Shown here: positions 45,549 through 64,000 of the stretch, one piece after another | Layout: each line of letters opens with the position of its first letter | How positions within the stretch are numbered: the first letter of the stretch is position 1 | NCBI GenBank assembly: GCA_965153355.1 | Contig: OZ231127.1 | Span: 21,204,001-21,268,000 of the forward strand | Length of the DNA stretch: 64,000 bases | DNA from: Flaccisagitta enflata | Taxonomy: Eukaryota; Chaetognatha; Sagittoidea; Aphragmophora | Reading direction: 5' to 3' | Position numbers and translations under genes: made by a program | The notes under the pieces: model-generated | What the model was told of the DNA's origin: nothing | The model's input: the letters and a program-made list of their open reading frames with translations, nothing else | Databases searched by the model: none

Positions 45549-48495
45549 CTGAAATGGATCGGTATTTGTGTTTAATTTCATTTAACATCTTTAAAAGACA
45601 TGGGTACTTCTAATGAAATAAGTCACATTTTACGTTCTGTCCAAAAACAGGGTCAGTCATCTCAAATGAAAAAAAAAATGTTAAGCTTTTACTTCAGTAT
45701 ATAGTATTTTTAAGTTTGATGTTTTTGTGTTAAAATTTCATGGGTGAGTTGAATAGTTTGGTCACAATTCTAATTTGAAGTAAAACAAGTGCAGCTTTAG
45801 CTCAATTTATTATGAATTAGCAAAAACCATTTTTATTCAAATTGCAGCTGTTTTTGGATTTTTGAAGCAACAAGTGTCAGATTGACTTTTGTTACAAAGA
45901 AAGATGAGAAAATAATCACATCATCTCCCTTTTGAGACTTATCTGTTATCTGAACTTGAAACCATTTAAAAATGACATCTAAAAAATGATTTTTTAATAT
46001 AATATGTTTTACTTCATCTTGATGTTGTAGCCAAACTGTTCAACCCAGACCAATAAAATTTTGAAAAAAAAAATGCCTAACATTATATTTTAAAGCAAAA
46101 AAATTCTTAACTTGTTAGATTATAGGTTTTGGAGTAAAAGTTTATTACTTTTACCATTTGAGATGAGTGACCATGTACAGTGAGATTTTTGCCAAAACAG
46201 CCTAAACTGAAGGAAGTTATGAATTTTATTTTTGTTCGACAAAATTTATGTTTAAGTCTGTTAATTGTTGTTTTTGAGTTCATTGGTTCCTATGGAAGGT
46301 AAGCAGGCCTGTATATTCTTGAGTTTCCCCCCCCCCGTGGGGGGGGGAAATCAAAGGGTCTGGAGATGGGGAAGGAAATGAAAGGGGAAAAAAGAGAAAA
46401 AAAAGGAAATTTGGGGAAAATATAACTTTTTACAGTACCAAATCATAAAACTCAATTAGTAAAACACAATTTAACACTATTTAACTCAGCTACATAATTT
46501 TATTGCTATATGGGGAAGAAAATCATGGATGTAAAAATGTGACACGACGCGTCGCGGGGAAGAAAATCAAAGGCAGGGGGAAAAAAATCAAAAGCGACTC
46601 AAGAATATACACCCCTGAAGGTAAGATCATCGATTTCTATGGAAATATTTTCAACAGATGGCAATATTTTCAACAGATATTCAACAGAAACATGGAATAA
46701 GAATAAGTTTAAATATTTGAAAAGCCACTTTCACGAACCCCGTAACTGATACGAAGAAGCTAACTTTTTCGATATTATTATCATTATTTTTTTTTTTTTT
46801 TGCAAGAAAAAAACCTTATTGTTAGCAAATTTGCTTTCTTGATAAACTTCTTTTCATTTGATATGTCGGGCAATCTTCATTTTCAGGGGAACTAGATTTT
46901 CGAATATCAAGCCATTGTTGTGAAATTTAAACAGTGGCTCAAGAAATAATTTTATTTTAAATACTTGGTGCGACCTTTCGAATGAAAAGAAATTTTATAA
47001 GAAATAAAAATATCCTGACAAAAATGAGGTTCAGTAAAATCTACATGTAAAATGAATTTAACAATTTTCTTTTTTTCAATTTTTTTCAAATTTTACGCTT
47101 TAAGATATGGATAAACCTGGAGTACTATGATTTTTTACTTTAACTCACTCTGCGAGGACAGTGGGGGACAAAAAAGGATAAATTAGAATAACCTCATCCC
47201 ACTGGGTGAGATCTACACATATAGTACCTGAAAGGTATATTTGAAACGTGTAGTCTCTTGGGCGTTTCATTTAATTCAGTTGTCAATGCCGTCGATGTGG
47301 ATGTGCTTTTACTAGCTTCATCGCTGGCAGATACGACCAATGCAGAGGATGTCGTCAAAGACTGCGTTATCGTCTCCTTTTGGCCGGGTGGTGAGATCTC
47401 AGTTTTTGTCGGTTGGGCAGCTTCATTTGCGTTTTGGGCGGCATTGCCTGATGAGGCGATGGATTCATGTTTTGGCTCCTGGGAAGAACTGCCAGAACTT
47501 CTCGCTGGTTCTGACGAGGGCAGATCTACTTGCGGTTGACTCTGTGCGGTTAGAGTGTCGGGTGATTCACTATTTCCGCTTTTTGGTGACGTCACAGCAC
47601 CCTCGGATAAGGCTTCACTCGCCGCCGAAACGACTTGGGCTGCATACTTAAGAGCAGACGACGCGGTCGTTGAGCGACCACCTTCAAGGGACGTCGGTGG
47701 CGGTGGAATTGGGAGAGGAGGAGCAGCCGATGTTGTCGGCCCGGAAACTCGGGATGCCGGTTGCCGCTGGCAGAAATTTTTTTGGCCTGGATATTGTACC
47801 ATGTTTGTTAGGTTATGGGGTTGCTGCGCTTGGTGTTGAGAGGCGTTTAATCTTTGGTGATCCATGTTCCCATTTGGACCCGATGGCACCGGAAGTCCAA
47901 CGTTGTGCCCGGGTAACGTCAGTATTGGTGGTGCCGGGGCTCTTAAAGGAAAGGCGTGCGGTGGGAGACCAGCGGCGGGGACCCCCAAACCTGTTTTTTT
48001 TTAAATTGAGAGACCATAGATTTTACTAAAGATTCTTGATTGTGAAAAAGGGGAAAAAGCCTAACCAAAGGCGATATATGGCCAGCGGTGCTGGTGCCAC
48101 GGTTTAGTGTTTTGAGAGTGGAAGCAAGGCAGTGGTTTTGTATGATAGTATATACAGTACTAGTACCAGTGTTAGTACTAGTATTAGTACTAGTACTATT
48201 ATTGCTCAGTAGGAATTTGTTTGCCGGACTGTCCTAAGGGCCTTGAGAGTCTGGGTCTGGCAGGAGGGACTGACGTAGGCACTGGATCTATGGACAGACG
48301 GATTTCTTTTTGTTCACGAGGATTTTGTAGACTTAAGGCACTACCAAAAAAAACTTTTGTTGAAACTGTTTTCTTACTTGTAGCTAGTAAGTGTTGTGGA
48401 TGGAAGACAAGATTGGCCATATTTGGGGGCACGTTAGGCCCAACGGCGTTTGAAGGAGCCGACGGTATCCCGCCCAAAAGTGGGTGACCCTTCAT
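44621..48495 (-). CDS. RBFOX: RBFOX-family RNA-binding splicing regulator (three exons)
   Basis: Joining 48,495-48,378, 47,990-47,228 and 45,548-44,621 gives 602 codons plus stop with matching phases (1, then 2) and GT/AG junctions. One RRM spans residues ~284-362, with RNP2 LHVSNI and RNP1 KGFGFVTF. It also contains [19 protein letters not shown] and [13 protein letters not shown], diagnostic of RBFOX. The protein ends GGYQRFTPY, like the conserved tail of the family. RBFOX proteins bind UGCAUG in nuclear pre-mRNA and control alternative splicing; that activity is inferred from the family. Unusual here: a long Ser/Thr/Pro-rich segment precedes the RRM, a poly-Ala-rich region follows it, and the entire C-terminal half lies in one exon. 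The ATG at 48,495 coincides with the first base of the exon, so earlier coding exons are possible. Confidence 0.93.
45650..46175. mobile_element. Intronic inverted-repeat element in RBFOX intron 2
   Basis: The ends ggtcagtcatctcaaatg and catttgagatgagtgacc are complementary in 17 of 18 positions. The interior also folds (taatttgaagtaaaac near 45,772 against gttttacttcatcttgatgt near 46,008). Its inner part resembles the palindrome at 57,207-57,625. Confidence 0.75.
46320..46352. repeat. Poly-C/poly-G hairpin
   Basis: A run of C residues, then gt, then a run of G residues; it can form a stem of about nine G:C pairs. Confidence 0.8.
46353..47227. other. Remainder of RBFOX intron 2
   Basis: AT-rich. 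46,930-47,060 (ggctcaagaaataattttat, then ggtgcgacctttcgaatgaa) resembles an arm of the palindrome at 50,916-51,303. No exon recognised. Confidence 0.5.
47228..47990 (-). CDS. RBFOX: RBFOX exon 2: low-complexity N-terminal region and start of RRM
   Basis: The acceptor follows a poly-pyrimidine run (aaaaaaaaacag on the plus complement side, 47,991-48,002). It encodes Pro-rich [11 protein letters not shown], Gln/His-rich and Ser-rich segments, and ends [12 protein letters not shown] with codon bases AG before the donor gtacta. The next exon supplies the third base of Arg. Confidence 0.92.
48150..48202 (+). repeat. tagtac-type 6-bp repeat in RBFOX intron 1
   Basis: Imperfect agtactagta units over about 45 bp, largely self-complementary. 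Confidence 0.85.
48378..48495 (-). CDS. RBFOX: RBFOX exon 1 of those visible (39 codons)
   Basis: It begins with ATG directly after tttttgcag and reads [16 protein letters not shown] through QHLLAT, then one base before the donor gtaagaaa. The leftover base A joins GT of exon 2 to give Ser in frame. It is either the initiating exon of a transcript with a spliced 5' UTR or an internal exon that happens to start with Met. Confidence 0.75.
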
Positions 48496-48929
48496 CTGCA
48501 AAAACATCGATTTTCGTTAGTTGAATGATTTACTGCGTTTGCGATGAAAGTTGTTTTCAATGAAAATCGTTTGCAATGAAATCGTTTGCAATGAATATCG
48601 TTTCCTTGGTTAAAACTACTACCTACCTATGTTGAAGGAAAAGTGGGGTTGTTATTTGGCAAGGTGAGGCTGGCAGATGACTCAATGATTGTCACCAGGA
48701 AGCTAATTTCATTCCTTGATAGCGCCCGATGCAAGTGAAATATTCTTTTGTCCTTTTTTGGCGTAGTAACATTGATTTGCGCGTGATTTTGGACAGAAAA
48801 AAACGACGGTGCTCATGTTTTTCTCGTGCAATGGGACACTCTTTTCTCCATCTTATTTGGAAACACAAAGAGCTGTGTCAATGTTGACTGCTGCTCGCTG
48901 AAGCTTTTCCTGCCACTGAGCGCGACGAC
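48496..48929. other. Upstream of the RBFOX exon, no exon recognised
   Basis: 48,535-48,600 has three gaaaatcgtttgcaatga-type repeats of 17-20 bp. No further coding exon is seen. Confidence 0.5.

Positions 48930-49021
<92 letters not shown>
48930..49021 (+). repeat. (GA)n microsatellite
   Basis: About 92 bp of pure ga. Confidence 0.97.
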
Positions 49022-49646
<625 letters not shown>

Positions 49647-49788
49647 TGGGTGGAAAGGAACATTCAACCCCCATCCACACTCCACCCCCCCCTCCCAACG
49701 CACATACTCAACAAGTCATCCAAGGATCGCATTTGGTCAGTGGTACCCGTTGCCCTGCTCTATTGCTGTTTGTAAGTGGTAGGGTTAG

Positions 49789-50296
49789 ATGCTTCACATA
49801 GGAAAAATTGGGATCATCCCTTCGTCCCGTTTACACAATATGGAGGAATAAAGATCATGAAGATGAGCGTTTTCCTTTTTCAAAAATTCCATCTTCCGTT
49901 TGTTTTGACCCTGAAGTAACCCATAGAAATCAATGGGAATCAAAAATTTCTTTCATAGTTTTTTACTGATAGGGCAGTTATTTGCATTAGAAAATCAAAA
50001 TATTTGTGCAGATAGATTTCAATATGAAAGCAAAAACTATGTAAGAGCTAACCTAGAAAGCTGATGAACAACTTCATAAAAAAAAAGAATGAATTGGTAA
50101 AAATTATTTCAATGAACATCAGTAAAACAATTTATCCCACTGCATTATGCAAATAAAGTCTTACTAAAAGCTCGCTAAAAAAACGGAAGATAAACAATTT
50201 TGAGGAAAAGAAATATGGTAAGGGTTTTGAAATTAACTATTCCACATAAGGTGAGCAGGACGAAGAGAAATTCACAACTTTTGCTATGTGAAGCAC
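49789..50296. mobile_element. Inverted-repeat element (TGCTTCACATAG ends)
   Basis: The ends tgcttcacatag and ctatgtgaagca are exact complements. Inner arms also pair (ccatcttccgttt near 49,890 with aaacggaagat near 50,180). A similar word lies outside each end (aagtggtaggg at the left, aagtgatagggt at the right), possibly a decayed target duplication. Confidence 0.7.
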
Positions 50297-50690
50297 CCAA
50301 GTGATAGGGTGAGAGCAGGGCCAATGCTCTGTAGAACAGGGGTGAACCATTACATCCATCTGTCCATTACTCATTTAAGTTGACAGATATTAGGCTTTTG
50401 TGGATTGGTTTTAGATTCGAGTTATATAGGTGGGATTTGGTTGATAAGGCTAAGGGTTTAGCCCGGACCCAGTTTTTACGCGATGAGGGATTTTGTCTGA
50501 GAGGCTTGGATTTGAGCCTTATGGCTGAAATTAAAGCCTGTTAGGATTTGGGTCTCAAGGCTTTGTTTTGGGCCAACAGGCTGGAATTTTGGTCTTGAGG
50601 CTGGGATTTGGGCCGGATCGACCAATGGACTAAGTCACTTATAGGGTTGAACGTCCGCAACTAGAAAGACTTTCATGGGACTTTTTTTTA
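50297..50690. mobile_element. Decayed foldback/hairpin-element remains
   Basis: gggccaatgctctgtagaac and the gatttgggtctcaaggct motifs match the foldback interior at 37.9-38.2 kb. The segment ends in ggactaagtcacttataggg, ttgaacgtccgcaactagaa, a worn hairpin-element tail. Confidence 0.5.
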
Positions 50691-50915
50691 GTATTATCAA
50701 GGTTATGACTTTATAGCTGACACGTCTTTAAAAGCAAGAAGGCGATTTAACGATGATAGAGCTGTATATTATTGATTTTGAGTTATTTGGCAGCCATACT
50801 AGGAGGAGGATGCTTCCCTATAAGTTCTGAGTGAAACGTCACATAACTGTTGGTTTTCCTGCATCTTTGTGCAGTATTAGGGTGTAATAACATAAAACCA
50901 GAAAAATAAAATCAT

Positions 50916-51303
50916 TCCCCGGGCGCTTTTTGAATAATCTTTAAATTAGAAAAAAATCAGACCTATTTTTAATGTAGACTCTACTGAGTTGTATTTACTC
51001 ATTTTTTGATTCCATATTGTTACCCTATGCAAAATCCCCTTTCCTCTGTTAGGTCGCACTATATGGTTTGGTCTTAAAATAGCTTTCATTTTTTGAGCCA
51101 CCATTAGTTTTTTGTAACAGTGACTCAAAAATTGAAAACTTTAATACTTCGCAAGGGTATGGAGTGCGACCTATCAAATGAAAGAGAATTTTGCTTAGAT
51201 TAACAATATGGAATCAAAAAATGCGCCAATACACCTTAGCAGAATCTGCATTAAAAGTCTATTTTTTTTTCTAATTTGGAGATTATTCAAAAAGCGCTCG
51301 GGG
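50916..51303. repeat. Large palindrome, ~190-bp arms
   Basis: The left arm ccccgggcgctttttgaataatct, through tttttgattccatattgtta and taggtcgcac. The right arm is the complement (gtgcgacctatcaaatgaa, taacaatatggaatcaaaaa, aaaaagcgctcgggg). The spacer is under 20 bp, so the two arms form a near-perfect foldback. Confidence 0.9.
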
Positions 51304-51307
51304 AATG

Positions 51308-51532
51308 TTTTTAGTCGCGTGCACGCGACTCCACACCCCGCTTTGTCCGTCTGTCCATCCGTTGTATGGTTGCTCTGTCTGTCGGTCCGTCACACTTTGA
51401 CCTTTTTATCAATTTTATATCCTCAAGTCATTTTAAGTCATTTAAGAGTATACTAAGTCATTCTAAGTCATTAAAAGTCATTCTAAGTCATTCTGTAAGT
51501 CTCGCACGCGACTTATAGGTATTGGCCTTGTA
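51308..51532 (-). mobile_element. Short hairpin element, reverse orientation
   Basis: The plus strand reads tttttagtcgcgtgcacgcg, actccacaccccgctttgtc, ggtccgtcacactttgac. The middle is an 11-bp aagtcattct repeat. The far end is gtctcgcacgcgacttatag, ttggccttgt. It abuts the palindrome at 50,916-51,303 almost directly. Confidence 0.85.
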
Positions 51533-51961
51533 CTTTTTGCTAGTTACATGTTATAGCACTACAATACTAAACAAAACTGCGGAAAAACCCACTGTTATGT
51601 GACTTTTCACTGACAATGGTTTTAAAAAGGAGAACTGCGGAGACATTATTGTTTTACATTTCTTTGAGATGATCCATGTCGTCGTGTACATATCAGAATG
51701 ACAATTATGAACTGATTGAATTCATTAAAAAGGATTTTGTAAAAATAACGATTGTTTTGTGAGTAAAAATGATATTGATTGATCAATTTTAATGATGCTT
51801 ATGTTGATATTGATGACGCTGTTTGTAAGAATGAAAGTATTTTGTGATCAAGTAAAATAAAAAGTTTAGAACAATTCAAAAAAGTCTACTCATTTCGCAT
51901 TTGCATGCCGTAACCTTAAGTACGGAAGTGTGCTCATCAGGCATTCTTTCCTAAGAAAACA

Positions 51962-52207
51962 ATGGACGGAGTACAAAAACGCCCTGAAACAACAAATACT
52001 GAGTTTGATCATATTACCAACGCACAGGAATACCGACCAACCGACAGAGAGAGAAAATGGGATTTATTGGAAGGACCAAAAGGACGATTTGGATGGGGTC
52101 ACCATCCCTACACCCTACTTACATCAATTTTGTACGGCATTCAGTCTCACGTTTCGCGGATCATGGATTGCTTTTTGATCGAGACAAGTAGACATAATGC
52201 AGTTTGA
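51962..52207 (+). CDS. Small open frame, 81 aa, unrecognised
   Basis: The ATG has a favourable context (aaaacaatgga). The product begins MDGVQKRPETTNTEFD and ends SRHNAV. It is hydrophilic with one mildly hydrophobic stretch (HPYTLLTSILYGIQ), no signal peptide and no family I recognise. An aataaaa motif follows at about 52,286. It lies about 0.7 kb upstream of the first receptor exon found and on the same strand, but it does not encode an obvious receptor N-terminus. It could be chance. Confidence 0.2.
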   Translation: MDGVQKRPETTNTEFDHITNAQEYRPTDRERKWDLLEGPKGRFGWGHHPYTLLTSILYGIQSHVSRIMDCFLIETSRHNAV

Positions 52208-52898
52208 TCATTTTCTTTTAAAAAAGATATATATTATTACATTTTTCCCATTTTTTTTTCTTCGTTTGTTTGTTACACATTGGAAAAATAAAAGGGAGAG
52301 CTAAATCGTCAGCTTTTTTTCTTCCCAAAGAATCAGTCCTTTCTGGATCCGAAATAGGCTAGGCTAGGAGCAAGGTCATCTAAGTCACTTTTTTTTCCGT
52401 GGTTGGGCAATTTGGTACATAGAAACTTGGGCAGCGGATATACGTACTGATACGTACAAAGGATGGAAAATTCATAAATCTTCGAGTAATACTAACGGCA
52501 AGTTCAACATAGGAAAAGGTGGATAAGTAGTAAAAGCAGATCTACATATTGATATGTACAAAGAATGGAATATTTTACAACTCTACCAGAGATACTAGAG
52601 GAAAAAGTTCAACATAAGAAAAAGGTGAATAAATACCCCCCCCCCTATTAAAGGACCGACTCTTTGGGACTGACTTTGGCCGTGGACTCAGAAAGAGAGA
52701 GAGAGACAAACAAAAATAAGGTATTGAGCCGCGTCCGTGTTTCAGACGATTGTTAAGGCTGACATTTCTCAGGCCGCATATGTTTATTAAAAGAAGGGCT
52801 GTATTAGATACTAAAATTGATTGCCTTCGAGGAAGAAATAATCACGTTTTGATTGGGTTATGCACTGAAATTGTTTTAATTCAAATGTCCTTTTTCAG
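52208..52898. other. Upstream of first recognised receptor exon
   Basis: No N-terminal exon could be identified. Two related words (gatctacatattgatatgta and gatatacgtactgatacgta) occur at about 52,436 and 52,540, each followed by gaa.atactaga-like sequence, suggesting a 100-bp duplication. Confidence 0.4.
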
Positions 52899-63989
<11,091 letters not shown>

Positions 63990-64000
63990 TTTTCTCAACT

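Noticed and set aside
47258-47839. Plus-strand frames opposite the RBFOX exon 2 (also 44,597-44,809 and 45,090-45,575)
   Set aside because: Antisense shadows of the spliced minus-strand RBFOX frame, which has the conserved RRM and matching splice phases.

Overview
This window looks like genomic DNA from a bilaterian animal, probably an invertebrate. It holds two intron-containing genes with GT/AG junctions that match conserved animal families, one long intron-less reading frame, remnants of two retrotransposon types, and a very large repeat load. Repeats include minisatellite arrays, long (CT)n/(GA)n tracts, small inverted-repeat transposons and large palindromes. I cannot name the species. 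A bombesin/CCHamide-type receptor and an RBFOX splicing factor fit any bilaterian.

Layout. 1-5,392 is a hierarchical minisatellite with a 45-bp core. 5,560-7,214 is a composite repeat ending in an 18-bp array. 8,365-9,834 is a 5'-truncated LINE with an intact C-terminal reverse transcriptase part. 10,366-11,850 is an 18/22/20-bp array. 12-28 kb is a dense patchwork of nested mobile elements, including elements with a self-complementary hairpin end, foldback elements, a TA-flanked pogo-like MITE, and a Penelope-like RT remnant on the minus strand. 29,130-31,112 is an unrecognised 660-aa reading frame. 31,655-33,636 is a 29-bp array. 34.7-40.5 kb holds further hairpin elements, a 22-bp array, an 8-bp-TSD MITE and an inverted pair of ~193-bp tandem blocks. 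40.5-44.4 kb is mostly unique AT-rich sequence plus one foldback.

Genes. 44,621-48,495 (minus) is an RBFOX homologue in three exons that I joined by phase, giving about 602 aa. 52,899-63,989 (plus) is a class A GPCR of the bombesin/GRP/CCHamide receptor family. Nine phase-compatible exons give 417 aa from just before TM1 to a stop; the N-terminal exon was not found. Its introns have been invaded by (CT)n blocks, a partial duplicate of its own TM3 exon, an 8-unit 124-bp array inside a 2.6-kb inverted structure, a hAT-like MITE with an 8-bp TSD, and many hairpin elements.

Most interesting signal. At least 20 dispersed elements can be oriented to begin with a T-run followed directly by a palindromic hairpin, in most cases a TATAA-like stretch, and then a GTT or GGTC/GTCC simple repeat. 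The hairpin sequence differs between subfamilies but stays self-complementary. In several subfamilies one arm of it recurs near the opposite end of the same element, so the two ends covary. One paralogous empty site defines the boundaries of a member. These look like a diversified non-autonomous transposon superfamily (MITE-like or Helentron/HINE-like). I know of no described family that matches it, but I could not search.
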